From contig CADECY010000023.1 in the NCBI GenBank assembly GCA_902825945.1, positions 1 to 57,716 of the forward strand: a stretch of DNA of 57,716 bases. Reading direction: 5' to 3'. The translations under genes and the position numbers were made by a program. Below, piece after piece: positions 43,265 to 52,543 of this stretch. This DNA is from an uncultured Acidobacteriota bacterium. Its GTDB lineage: Bacteria; Acidobacteriota; Terriglobia; Bryobacterales; Bryobacteraceae. Position 1 is the stretch's first letter; every line of letters begins with the position of its first letter. Below the pieces are notes generated by a model. It was not told where the DNA came from. It worked only from the letters and a program-made list of their open reading frames with translations, and made no database searches.

Positions 43265-43993
43265 CTAGCGAAGAAGCAACAATGCCGCGATACCGGTCAG
43301 CACGATCACCATCGTGTCGAAGAGCTTCTGCGGAATGTGCCGGAACAACCAGCGTCCGGCCACCGCGCCCGCCACCGTCGCGGGTGCCACGGCCGCGCCG
43401 AAGGCGAGCGAGCGAGCGCTGAACAGTCCGTGAGCCATGTAGATCGGGATCTTGCTCAAGTTCACGAAGAAGAAAAACCACGCGCCGGTCGCGATGAACT
43501 CTTCCTTCGGAAGCCGCTTGCTCAGCAGGTAGAGATTCATCACCGGACCCGCGGCGTTGGCCACCGTCGTCGAGAATCCGGCCGCGATGCCGTAGAACAC
43601 CGGATGTCCGCCTTCGCCCCAGGTATCGGGACGGAGCTTACGCCGCAGGTGCGCGCCCAGCATCAACAGCACGATCGCGCCGACCATCGGCCGAAGCCAG
43701 CGCTCGGGCAGGAACAATACGAGCGCGCCCGACACCACTCCGGCCAGCACCCACGGCGTGAGGCTGAACAGCCGGTTCGCTGCGTTGTGGTGCCGCCAGT
43801 AGTAGACGGCGAACAGATCGGCGAGACACAGGATTGGCAGTGTCCAGGCGGCTGCGTGCCGTGCATCCCCGACCATCAGAACGAGCGCCGGAATCGCGAG
43901 GATGCCGACGCCGGGCATGCCTGTCTTCGCCACGCCGATCAGAAACGCGCTGAACAGTCCGATCGCCCACTGCCAGATCGAAAGATCCGGCAC
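43265..43993 (-). CDS. TauE/SafE-family permease (formerly DUF81)
   Basis: A 242-aa integral membrane protein with about seven or eight helices (IGLFSAFLIGVAKTG, LAGVVSGALVLFL, MVGAIVLLMLGAHL, YGIAAGFSTTVANAAG, FFFFVNLSKIPIYM, VAPATVAGAVAGRWL, VIVLTGIAALLLL). The family motifs (GxAKTGxPG at the N-terminus and GFSTTVANAAGP at the second half) mark it as a putative exporter or importer of sulfur-containing organic anions such as sulfite or sulfoacetate; the actual substrate is not known. Its GTG start overlaps the DUF1501 TAG (TAGTG). With sulfatases in the window, sulfite/sulfate handling is a plausible link. Confidence 0.88.
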   Translation of the reverse strand: MPDLSIWQWAIGLFSAFLIGVAKTGMPGVGILAIPALVLMVGDARHAAAWTLPILCLADLFAVYYWRHHNAANRLFSLTPWVLAGVVSGALVLFLPERWLRPMVGAIVLLMLGAHLRRKLRPDTWGEGGHPVFYGIAAGFSTTVANAAGPVMNLYLLSKRLPKEEFIATGAWFFFFVNLSKIPIYMAHGLFSARSLAFGAAVAPATVAGAVAGRWLFRHIPQKLFDTMVIVLTGIAALLLLR

Positions 43994-45411
43994 TACGTGA
44001 GAATCTCTTTCACCACCCTGGCCGGGAATTGATCGGTGAGCCGCTCCTGCAGGCCATGCCGTTCGTAGACGAGTTGGCGATGATTCATTCCGAGCAAATG
44101 CAGAATCGTTGCGTGGAAGTCATGCACGGAGACTCGATTCTCGACGGCCTTGTGTCCGAATTCGTCGGTCGCGCCGTAGATCGATCCGCCTTTCACTCCC
44201 GCGCCCGCCAGCCAAACGGTGAAGCCCGACGGGCCGTGATCGCGCCCCGCTGCTTCTTTGTTTCCGGGCTCGGCTTGCGAGATCGGAAGGCGCCCGAACT
44301 CGCCGCCCCACACGAGCAGCGTCGAATCGAACAGGCCGCGCTGCTTGAGGTCGCGCAGCAAAGCCACCACGGGCTTGTCGGTCTTGGTGCAAGCGTAGCG
44401 GAGCGAGCCTTCGAGGTTCGAGTGGTTATCCCAGATCTGGCCCTCGATGTAAAGCTGGACGAAGCGCACGCCGCGCTCCACGAGGCGCCGCGCCATGAGG
44501 CAGCGCTTGCCGTAGGAGACGGTGGCCGGATCGTTGAGTCCGTAATCTTCGCGGGTCTGCTCTGACTCTTTGTTCACGTCGAGCGCGTCGCTCGCGGCCA
44601 ACTGCATGCGCGCGGCAAGTTCGTAGCTCGAGATGCGGCCATCGAGATCGGGCTGATGCGGACGCTCGGTACGATGCATGTTGTCGAGCTTGCGCAGCAG
44701 ACTCCGCTCGGCTTCCACGAGTTCAGGCGAAAGCTCTTCGCGCGGCTGTAGGTTCAGCACTGCCGGCCCTTCCGTCCGGAATCGCGTCCCTTGATAGACG
44801 GGCGGCAGCCATGCCGACTGCCAGTTCGAGATGCCGTTGATCGGAAGCCCCTTCGGATCGTCTAGCACCACATAGGCGGGCAGATTCTGATTGTCCGTTC
44901 CGAGCCCATAGGCGACCCACGCGCCCATCGTGGGCCGCGTCGGAATGATGCGGCCGCTCTGCATGAGGAACAGTGCGGGTTCGTGGTTGGAGTGCTCGCC
45001 GAACATCGACCGGACGAAAGCGAGATCGTCCACTACCGAGCTCAGTTGCGGTAGCGCGTCCGAGATATCCATGCCGGACTGGCCGTACTTCTTGAACTTG
45101 AAAGGTGACGGAAGCAGCCCGCCGGCGGCGCGCGGGTCCGACGTATCGGTGTTGACGTCACGTACCGTCTTGCCCGCGTACTTCGAGAGCGCCTCCTTCG
45201 GGTCGAACAGATCCACTTGGCTCGGCCCGCCATTCATGAAGAACTGAATGACCGATTTTGCCTTGGGCTCGTAGTGTGGCTTCTTGGGCGTCAGATCGAA
45301 AACGCGCGGCTGCGACGCGAACAGGTCGCGGCCGAGAAGCGTGGCGAGAGCGGCACCGTGCAGGCCGTTCGAAACGCGGGAAAAGAAATCGCGGCGTGTA
45401 GGCTTCGTCAT
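43993..45411 (-). CDS. DUF1501 domain-containing exported protein
   Basis: A 472-aa DUF1501 protein. It has a Tat-like leader (TRRDFFSRVSNGLHGAAL) and all landmarks: KSVIQFFMNGGPSQVDLFDPK, VRSMFGEHSNHEPALFLMQSG, YIEGQIWDNHSNL and LVWGGEFGRLPISQ. The RDHGPSGFTVWLAGAGVKGG and VHDFHATILHLLG segments are typical of the full-length type. The DUF1549/DUF1553 partner is not adjacent; instead it is translationally coupled to a TauE/SafE permease (TAGTG). It is divergent from the lipoprotein-like gene at 45478 with a 66-bp gap. Confidence 0.9.
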   Translation of the reverse strand: MTKPTRRDFFSRVSNGLHGAALATLLGRDLFASQPRVFDLTPKKPHYEPKAKSVIQFFMNGGPSQVDLFDPKEALSKYAGKTVRDVNTDTSDPRAAGGLLPSPFKFKKYGQSGMDISDALPQLSSVVDDLAFVRSMFGEHSNHEPALFLMQSGRIIPTRPTMGAWVAYGLGTDNQNLPAYVVLDDPKGLPINGISNWQSAWLPPVYQGTRFRTEGPAVLNLQPREELSPELVEAERSLLRKLDNMHRTERPHQPDLDGRISSYELAARMQLAASDALDVNKESEQTREDYGLNDPATVSYGKRCLMARRLVERGVRFVQLYIEGQIWDNHSNLEGSLRYACTKTDKPVVALLRDLKQRGLFDSTLLVWGGEFGRLPISQAEPGNKEAAGRDHGPSGFTVWLAGAGVKGGSIYGATDEFGHKAVENRVSVHDFHATILHLLGMNHRQLVYERHGLQERLTDQFPARVVKEILT

Positions 45412-45477
45412 GGTTCCCGTTTCAGTCTACATCAGGCAGGCGGAAACATTCGCCGCTTGTTCGGAGTCTATACACCG

Positions 45478-46551
45478 ATGGGCCGCGCCTTGATCATTCT
45501 CGTGCTGGTCAGTGTCTCCTGCTCGCGGCGGGTACCGTTGCTGATTCCGGGCGAGGCGTATCGAATTGTGCCGGCTGGACAAGCGAATGTTCTCCTGCCG
45601 CCTCCGGTGGCCAATGCCGAGCCCCTCGATCGCGAACTCCGGCTCTCGATTGGCGCTGCGCGAACATCCAAGAAGAACTGCGCGGTCTCGGCGGCACCCT
45701 TCGGACTCGAGATTCGCGATGGGCAATGGATCTTGCGTCTGCCCGCCAATGCCTGGTGGACATCGCGCGGAATCATGGAAGTGTCGCAAACGCTTCGCCC
45801 GTTTCTCGACGGGCTGACGGGGCTCGCGCAACGCCGCTGCGTCGATGCCTCGAGCGCCGAATCACTGCGCCGGGGCGTGCTCGATTCGATGCCCGCGCGG
45901 ATTCACGACAGTCTGATGCATGGCTACGGTTTCCCGTCGGCCGATGGAATCGCCGACTTGCGCCCCGGCATGCGATTGCGCGTGGAGCGGGTCTGGAAAG
46001 ACGATACACGATACCTCGGAACACGACGGGAGTTCTATTCGGTGACCGCGAACCCGAGCGGTGCAATTCGCATCGATCGCACGAGCACCGAGGGCGATGA
46101 TGTCGCTGCGGCGCTGCGCCATCGCGAGTGGCCGCGCGTGGAGGCGCGAGTCATGCGGCTGCATCTGTTCACGAATCTAGTACGAGCCAAGCGGCAGCGG
46201 GCCGCGCTCATCGCGGGGGCCGCGGACGGAATCGCGATGGCGAAGTCCTCAGCCGCGATCATCGCGAATCCGGAAATCGGCTGCGCGGAGTTGAAGCGTA
46301 CGACCGGACTGGCGGTTTGCCTGGTTGCCGAGGGACTGGTTTCCGCCGGGCCGGAGGTCGCGGTGACCGTCAATGGAGCTAGCAAGTTCGTTCCCATCGG
46401 GTCGCAGTTGCGATCGGTGGTGCCCCCCAAGACATCGGTGATTCAGGTGAAGCGGCGTTTCCAAGGCTCGCTCCGCCCGGTCGAATTCACGGGTGACAGC
46501 GTACTACAGTTGCCGCTTTCGGCCGGTGACGAGATCGCGTACACCGAATAA
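45478..46551 (+). CDS. secreted or lipoprotein-like protein of unknown function
   Basis: A 357-aa protein starting MGRALIILVLVSVSCSRRV, a signal with a weak lipobox (SVSC). The middle part is mixed alpha/beta without known motifs (SLMHGYGFPSADGIADLRPGMRLRVERVWKDD). The C-terminal block (VAVTVNGASKFVPIGSQL ... PVEFTGDSVLQLPLSAGDEIAY) has the look of a beta-grasp/GfcC-type capsule-export domain, but this is a guess. The upstream frame stays open across the divergent DUF1501 gene and is a shadow. The next gene follows after about 90 bp. Confidence 0.55.
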   Translation: MGRALIILVLVSVSCSRRVPLLIPGEAYRIVPAGQANVLLPPPVANAEPLDRELRLSIGAARTSKKNCAVSAAPFGLEIRDGQWILRLPANAWWTSRGIMEVSQTLRPFLDGLTGLAQRRCVDASSAESLRRGVLDSMPARIHDSLMHGYGFPSADGIADLRPGMRLRVERVWKDDTRYLGTRREFYSVTANPSGAIRIDRTSTEGDDVAAALRHREWPRVEARVMRLHLFTNLVRAKRQRAALIAGAADGIAMAKSSAAIIANPEIGCAELKRTTGLAVCLVAEGLVSAGPEVAVTVNGASKFVPIGSQLRSVVPPKTSVIQVKRRFQGSLRPVEFTGDSVLQLPLSAGDEIAYTE

Positions 46552-46644
46552 GCGGGAGCGAATCGGCCGGGTGCCGCCGTATCACCGGGCTTGCGGAAAC
46601 TCCGCGCCGAGCGTAGCACCGCGCGATGGGCGATATCCTGATAG

Positions 46645-47577
46645 TTGGGACACGCGGCAACCAGGCGGGAACATTATCTGGGCGCGCTGTACGCGATCTT
46701 GTCGGCACTGGGTTTCGCGGGCAAGGCGATCTTCATCAAGGTGGCATACGCGCAGGCACGCATGGACGCCACCACACTGCTCACCCTGCGGATGATCTTC
46801 TCTGCTCCGTTCTTCGTCGTGATGGCGTGGCGCACGGGCGCGAACGAGTCGTTGAAGCGGCTCGAGAAGCGTGATTGGCTGTGGCTGACGTGGCTCGCCT
46901 TCCTGGGCTACTACTTTTCGTCGTTCCTCGATTTCTGGGGACTCGAGTACATCAGCGCCGCACTCGAGCGCATCATTCTCTTCACCTATCCCACCTGGGT
47001 ACTGCTGATCTCCGTCTTCTGGTTCGGGCGCAAGTTCGAAGCGCGAGATGGAATCGCGCTCGCGCTTTCAACGGCGGGAATCGTACTGACGTTCTTCAAT
47101 GACCTGAAGTTCGCGGGCAATCCGCAATCACTCTGGAAGGGTTCGGCGCTGATCCTCGCGGCATCGTTCGTCTATTCGTTCTATCTGCTGGGCAGCCGGA
47201 ATGTGGTGCTGCGCGTTGGCTCGGCCCGATTCACCGGATACGTCGTGTTGATCGCGTCGTTGTTCGTGTTCGCGCACTTCGGCCTGACGCGATCGATCGA
47301 GGAACTGCGCCAGCCCGCCTGGATGTACTGGCTCTCGCTCGGCCTCGCCGTGATCTCGACGGTGCTGCCAATCATTTGCCTGGTTCAGGCGTTGAAGCGG
47401 ATCAGCCCGGCGATGGTCGCGATCTGCAGTTCGATCGGGCCGATCCTCACGATCCTGATGGGTGGGGTGTTCTTGGCCGAGCCGGTGACGTTGATGCAAC
47501 TCGGAGGTGCCGTGATGGTGCTGGCGGGAGTGGGACTGATCACGAAAGCTCCTGCCGCCAGCGGGACCGGCAATTGA
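46645..47577 (+). CDS. EamA-family (DMT) transporter
   Basis: A 310-aa membrane protein with ten predicted helices arranged as two EamA repeats (about 12-140 and 158-303). Segments include LYAILSALGFAGKAIFIKVAY, LAFLGYYFSSFLDFWGLEYI, ALERIILFTYPTWVLLISVF and the second-half AMVAICSSIGPILTILMGGVFLAEP, which carries the repeat's Pro-ending helix. Members export amino acids, nucleosides or other metabolites; the ligand is not evident. The start is TTG at 46645; no better start is visible. A putative promoter for the next receptor lies 100 bp downstream of its stop. Confidence 0.87.
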   Translation: MGHAATRREHYLGALYAILSALGFAGKAIFIKVAYAQARMDATTLLTLRMIFSAPFFVVMAWRTGANESLKRLEKRDWLWLTWLAFLGYYFSSFLDFWGLEYISAALERIILFTYPTWVLLISVFWFGRKFEARDGIALALSTAGIVLTFFNDLKFAGNPQSLWKGSALILAASFVYSFYLLGSRNVVLRVGSARFTGYVVLIASLFVFAHFGLTRSIEELRQPAWMYWLSLGLAVISTVLPIICLVQALKRISPAMVAICSSIGPILTILMGGVFLAEPVTLMQLGGAVMVLAGVGLITKAPAASGTGN

Positions 47578-47675
47578 TCATCCCTGGCGAACTCCTGGGA
47601 GTGCCGCCATGCTGACTCGTGGCCGAATTGAGGCGTGGTTTCTCGAATTCGGATGATGCCCGCATGATGCCCCCC

Positions 47676-47704
47676 TTGACACCGGCATCAACCAGGAGTA
47701 GCGT
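47676..47704 (+). promoter_or_regulatory. sigma70-type promoter for the second Oar-like receptor
   Basis: A perfect TTGACA (-35), 17-bp spacer and TAGCGT (-10), ending about 61 bp before the ATG at 47766. A GAAGGGGG ribosome-like site precedes the ATG. Confidence 0.5.
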
Positions 47705-47765
47705 TCTCATATTCGCGGCGGAAGCCGCTCGACACTCCGCGATCAATTTTCGAGAAGGGGGCATC

Positions 47766-50700
47766 ATGTCTGCTGGGTCTATCAGATCAGTCGCACTGCT
47801 CGTCCTATGCGTGCCTGTCATGGCACAAACCGGGGCGGCCGGCATCCAAGGCACCGTAAAGGACTCGACGGGTGCCATTATTCCAGGCGCGAAAGTGACC
47901 ATCACGCACACGCTCACCTCGCGTCAATACGACACACTCTCGACGGAAGTCGGGTTCTACCTCTTTCCGTCAGTGCAGACCGGCCCGTACCAGATCATGG
48001 TCGAAGCCGCTGGCATGGAGAGCTGGCGCGGCACACTGACTCTGCAGGCTGGGCAGAAGGCTGAAGTCAACCCGTCGCTCAGAGTGGGCAGCACGGTTAC
48101 GGAAGTCACCGTCGCCGGAAATGTGACGCCTCTCGTCACCACCACCGCTCCCACGCTTGCCACGGTTGTGGAGCGTCAGCGTATCGAACAACTGCCTGTC
48201 AACGGACGGCTGATCCAGAACCTGCTCTATATGACGACGCCCGGGTTCGAGTCTGGCTCGGTTCCACGCCTGTTCGGCCTCCGCTTCGCGGTCGAGTTGA
48301 CACAAGACGGCGCCATCCTGATGAACCGCCAATGGCAGGCGATTCCGAACCGCCCGCCCGGTCTCGACACCATTGACGAGTTCCGCTCTGAGACCAGCAA
48401 CTCATCGGCGAAGATGAACCGGCCGGGGACCGTCATCTTGACCACTCGCGCCGGCACCAACGAAGTCCACGGCTCGATCTTCGAGACCGCGCGCAACAGC
48501 GGCATCGGCGTCGCGCGCGCCCGCGAGGACTTCTATTTGAAACCGCCGCATCTGGTGCGCAATGAATTCGGCGCCTCGCTCGGCGCGCCCATCTGGATTC
48601 CGAAGGTCTACAACGGACGCAACCGGACCTTCTTCTTCGCGTCTCACGAAGTCTACCGGCTGCGCCAAGCCTCGACCCGGTCGGTCACCATGCCGACGGA
48701 ATCGATGCGCCAAGGCGACTTCAGGGGACTCATCGACACACAGGGCCGGCGCTTCACGATCTATGACCCGCTCACCACGGGCGCGAATTGGCAACGTGTT
48801 CCATTCACAGGCAACCAGATTCCGCAGGCCCGCATCAGTCCGCTCTCGAAATATCTCTACAGCGTGACTCCCCAACCGACACAGCCCGGCGTCAACCCCC
48901 TGGGAGCTCCCAACTGGTTCGGACTCGGATTCAACAACACCAACCAGTCGACCTTCACGACGCGTGTCGATCATAAGCTCTCCGACAAGGACCAGCTCTT
49001 CTTCCGCTACACGCATAGCCCGTCGTATCGCTATTACACGACATCTCTCGGCGGCGGCCCCACGACGCTCGACGGACGCGCGAATGCCGCGACCGACGGC
49101 GGTCAAAACGACAGCGGTGTCGCTTCGTGGACCCACACCTTCTCGCCGACGTTCTTCATGGAGACCGTGTTCAGCGTGCAGCGCGACCATCGCCAGATCA
49201 CGCCGATCGTCATGGAAGACATCGCCACCCAACTCGGGCTGTCGAATCCATTCAAGGGCCTCGGCTTCCCCCGCATGGTCAACACCGGTTTCGGCATGGA
49301 CTACGACTCGAGCGCCAATCTCAACCGCGACTTCAGCCGTCTCTATAACCTCGACGTCAATCTCACGAAGGTACGCGGCCGCCATGAACTCCAGTTCGGC
49401 GGACGCTGGCGCTACGAGCAGCTCGACATCCTCGCCGACGTGCAGCAGACGATGGGCACGCTCGACTTCGCGTCCAATGTCACCGGACAGTACGATCCGG
49501 CCTCCGGCAACGCGTTTGGCCCGGTTCCCTTCAGCGGGCACGGTTCCGCCAACTTCTTCCTGGGCATGCCCACCTACAGTGCCCGGTATTTCCCTTCGTT
49601 CTTCCACATGCGAGCCGGCGAGAGGTCCGCGTACTTCCAGGACAACTGGAAGGTCACGCCACGCTTGACTCTCAATCTCGGTGTTCGATACGAGTACAGC
49701 AGCCCAGCACGCGACCGTGACGACATGATCAACAGCTTCAATCCCGTCACGCAGGCGATCGTGCTCGGTACGACGCTCGATAAGGCGATCGCGGCCGATC
49801 ACACGCATCCGGCGATCGCCAAGGCATACCAGAGTCTCGGCGTGAAGTATGAGACGCGCGAACAAGCTGGACTGCCGCGCGGAATGTACTACCCGAACCG
49901 GCTCGACTTCGGTCCACGAGCGGGCTTCGCCTATCGCCTCGGCGATACCAGCCGGCCGGCCGTCCTGCGCGGCGGCTACGCGATCTACGCCTATCCCGAA
50001 CAACTCCGCGCGATCACCTGCGAGACGCGGGCGATCGTTCCCAAGACCGCCACCTTCTCCAACAACCCCAATTCCGCGGTTCAGAGCCCTGACGGTCTGC
50101 CGAATTATCTATTGAGATCCGTTCCTCAATACGTGGCCGGCGTGAACACGAAGGACGTGCTCGATCTGAATACGCCTTCCGGAATTTCGCGCGGTACGGG
50201 GACGGTCTATTATCTCGATCCGAAACAGCCCACCGCCCGTGCCCACGAGTGGAACTTCACCATCGAGCGAGAGGTGATGCGGAACACAGGCGTCAAGCTG
50301 AGCTATGTCGGCACGCACGGCGCGCGGATGGCGCAATACAACTCGTTCAATGACGCCCCGAACGCGTACGTCTGGTACACCACCACGGGCCTGCCGATGC
50401 CCACCGGAGAGTTCGCCAACGTGGCCCGCCGCAACTTCAATCGCGAGGTCTTCGGCACCATGTGGAGATATCAGAAGAGCGGTTGGTCAAACAGTCAAAG
50501 CTTCGTGGCCGAAGTTCAGCGGCGCTACTCGAGCGGGTACGCCTTCCAAGTCTTTTATGTGATGAGCAACGCGTTGCGCGCGGGCGGCAACGGGTGGGCC
50601 GATGATGTTCTCCAGGCGCCGAATCTCTTTCTGCCGGGAACGGTTCCCGCCGACGACGGAGCGCGGAATCGCCTGCTGCTCTACCGCCGCGATACCGACA

Positions 50701-51425
50701 TCCCCAAGCATCGCGTCAACTGGAACTGGGTTGCCGACCTTCCGTTTGGTAAGGGCAAGCCGATCGCCCGCAACAGCAAAGGCGCGATCAACCACATCAT
50801 CGGTGGTTGGCAGATCGCCGGCAACGGATCTCTGACTAGCCGCTATTTCGCGCTACCGGCATCGATGTGGGGAACCCTCGGCAAAGTGGAGACCTACGGG
50901 CGGACCCAATATCCGATCAAGGACTGCCGCAGTGGCGTCTGCTATGACGGCTACCTTTACTACAACGGCTACATCCCGGCGAATCGAATCAACAGCGTTG
51001 ATCGCAACGGACGTCCGAACGGAGTAATGGGCGTGCCCGACAACTACCGCCCGTTCCAGACACCGCTGCTCCCCACTCCCAAAGACGGCGGAACATCGGC
51101 CGATCCCAACTTCGCCTTCTACGAGACGAACACGGTATTCGTCCCGCTCAAGGACGGAACTCTGCAACGCACCACGCTCGATACCAACCTCCATCCGATG
51201 CGGAATCAGTACCTGCTCGGCCCGATGGTGTGGTCGATGAATGCCTCCGCGTTCAAGGCGTTTCAACTCAGGGAATCGATGTTCCTGCGCTTCAACATCG
51301 ACTTCTTCAACGCGTTCAACATGCCGGGCACGCGGTTGCCGGATTCGACGACGGGAATCATTCTCAATCAGTTCTCGCAGAACGGACCGCGGAATCTCCA
51401 GTTGACGGGCCGCCTGACTTGGTAG
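47766..51425 (+). CDS. TonB-dependent receptor, Oar-like
   Basis: A 1219-aa outer-membrane receptor. The signal peptide (SIRSVALLVLCVPVMAQ) is followed by a carboxypeptidase-regulatory domain (IQGTVKDSTGAIIPGAKVTI ... GPYQIMVEAAGMESW), a plug (VERQRIEQLPVNGRLIQNLL) and a long barrel of repeated aromatic strands (LNLGVRYEYSSPARD, FGPRAGFAYRLGD). It ends ...LQLTGRLTW, with Trp instead of the usual Phe. The preferred ATG has the signal peptide; the frame is open 49 codons further up without one. It is the first gene of an apparent operon with the TPR-parvulin and DUF1326 genes. Confidence 0.9.
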   Translation: MSAGSIRSVALLVLCVPVMAQTGAAGIQGTVKDSTGAIIPGAKVTITHTLTSRQYDTLSTEVGFYLFPSVQTGPYQIMVEAAGMESWRGTLTLQAGQKAEVNPSLRVGSTVTEVTVAGNVTPLVTTTAPTLATVVERQRIEQLPVNGRLIQNLLYMTTPGFESGSVPRLFGLRFAVELTQDGAILMNRQWQAIPNRPPGLDTIDEFRSETSNSSAKMNRPGTVILTTRAGTNEVHGSIFETARNSGIGVARAREDFYLKPPHLVRNEFGASLGAPIWIPKVYNGRNRTFFFASHEVYRLRQASTRSVTMPTESMRQGDFRGLIDTQGRRFTIYDPLTTGANWQRVPFTGNQIPQARISPLSKYLYSVTPQPTQPGVNPLGAPNWFGLGFNNTNQSTFTTRVDHKLSDKDQLFFRYTHSPSYRYYTTSLGGGPTTLDGRANAATDGGQNDSGVASWTHTFSPTFFMETVFSVQRDHRQITPIVMEDIATQLGLSNPFKGLGFPRMVNTGFGMDYDSSANLNRDFSRLYNLDVNLTKVRGRHELQFGGRWRYEQLDILADVQQTMGTLDFASNVTGQYDPASGNAFGPVPFSGHGSANFFLGMPTYSARYFPSFFHMRAGERSAYFQDNWKVTPRLTLNLGVRYEYSSPARDRDDMINSFNPVTQAIVLGTTLDKAIAADHTHPAIAKAYQSLGVKYETREQAGLPRGMYYPNRLDFGPRAGFAYRLGDTSRPAVLRGGYAIYAYPEQLRAITCETRAIVPKTATFSNNPNSAVQSPDGLPNYLLRSVPQYVAGVNTKDVLDLNTPSGISRGTGTVYYLDPKQPTARAHEWNFTIEREVMRNTGVKLSYVGTHGARMAQYNSFNDAPNAYVWYTTTGLPMPTGEFANVARRNFNREVFGTMWRYQKSGWSNSQSFVAEVQRRYSSGYAFQVFYVMSNALRAGGNGWADDVLQAPNLFLPGTVPADDGARNRLLLYRRDTDIPKHRVNWNWVADLPFGKGKPIARNSKGAINHIIGGWQIAGNGSLTSRYFALPASMWGTLGKVETYGRTQYPIKDCRSGVCYDGYLYYNGYIPANRINSVDRNGRPNGVMGVPDNYRPFQTPLLPTPKDGGTSADPNFAFYETNTVFVPLKDGTLQRTTLDTNLHPMRNQYLLGPMVWSMNASAFKAFQLRESMFLRFNIDFFNAFNMPGTRLPDSTTGIILNQFSQNGPRNLQLTGRLTW

Positions 51426-52543
51426 CACTTCTTCTCCTGCTTGCCGCCGCCGTTCAAGCCGCCGCGGCGGACCGTTTGGTTGACGCGGTCCGCGCGGCGG
51501 GCGATCTCTACCGGCGCGGCAGGCAGGAGGAGGCCTCCAAGGCCGCTGTTGATGCACTCGCGTTGCTCGATCAGCGGCGCGACCCGCCGGACTTCGACGT
51601 CGCGTCGAGCCTCAATGACCTCGGCGCGCTCTTGTTCGCTCAGGGCGACTCGGAACGCGCGGGCCAACTATTCCAGCGCTCGCGCGACGCCTACTCATAT
51701 CTCGCCGGGCCCGGTGACACGCGGCTCGCCACGATTCTTTACAACCTCGCCGGAATCGATGTTGAGAAGGGCCGCTATGCGGAGGCCGAGCCGCTCTATC
51801 GCAACGCCCTTGCCATCCGCGAAAGAACTTTCGGCGCTGCCCATCCCATCACCGCCGAAGTGGCGAACGCGCTCGGGTACCTGATGCTGCAACAGAAGAA
51901 GCTTGCCGAGGCCGAGCCGCTCCTCGAGCGCGCGGCCGAAGCATGGCGCGGAGCGGAGGGCGCCGAGGCGTTCGCGGCCGTGGCGCTCGCGAATCTCGCG
52001 CTGCTCCGCTGGCGGCAGGGCAAGCTGATTCAAGCCGAATCCCTCTACCGGCAAGCGATCGAGATCGAAGAGAAGGTCTTTGGCGCGCAGCATCCGGAAG
52101 CCGCCGCAACGCTGATGAGCTTCGCGGCCTTGCAACAGGCACGCGGAGCCATTTCCCAATCGGTCTCCACCTACCAGCGCGCGCTCGCGATCGTCGAGAA
52201 GTCACTCGGACCAGCGGACCCGTTGGCCATGGAGATCCGCGGGCGTCTCGCCGAATCGGGCGGCGAATACCAGATCCTGGTGGTGCGGACCTCGGACGAA
52301 GCCGCGCTTCTGCGCAAGCGCCTCGACGCGGGCGACGATTTCGCTGCGCTCGCCACCGCCCACTCCATCGATCCCAACGCGCCACACGGCGGCTTCTTCA
52401 GCGCGCGTCCGGCCGATCTGCGCGAAGACCTTCGCACGAAACTCGCGGCGCTGCAACCGGGTCAAATCAGTCCCGTGTTTCCGCTCGGCCCGGCTTGGGC
52501 TATCGTGAAGAAGATATCCGACCCCGCTCCGCCACCCAAATGA
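51419..52543 (+). CDS. TPR protein fused to a parvulin-type peptidyl-prolyl isomerase domain
   Basis: A 374-aa exported protein. Starting at the TTG that overlaps the receptor stop (TTGGTAG), it has a signal peptide (LVALLLLLAAAVQAAAAD), then about five TPR units (ILYNLAGIDVEKGRYAEAEPLYRNAL, GYLMLQQKKLAEAEPLLERA, LALLRWRQGKLIQAESLYRQAI, SFAALQQARGAISQSVSTYQRAL), and a C-terminal PpiC/SurA-like rotamase domain (EYQILVVRTSDEAALLRKRLDAGDDFAALATAHSID ... HGGFFSARPADLREDLRTKLAALQPGQISPVFPLGPAWAIVKKI). TPR plus parvulin in one chain is unusual and suggests a periplasmic chaperone, possibly for barrel proteins such as the receptor it is coupled to. Confidence 0.75.
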   Translation: MVALLLLLAAAVQAAAADRLVDAVRAAGDLYRRGRQEEASKAAVDALALLDQRRDPPDFDVASSLNDLGALLFAQGDSERAGQLFQRSRDAYSYLAGPGDTRLATILYNLAGIDVEKGRYAEAEPLYRNALAIRERTFGAAHPITAEVANALGYLMLQQKKLAEAEPLLERAAEAWRGAEGAEAFAAVALANLALLRWRQGKLIQAESLYRQAIEIEEKVFGAQHPEAAATLMSFAALQQARGAISQSVSTYQRALAIVEKSLGPADPLAMEIRGRLAESGGEYQILVVRTSDEAALLRKRLDAGDDFAALATAHSIDPNAPHGGFFSARPADLREDLRTKLAALQPGQISPVFPLGPAWAIVKKISDPAPPPK

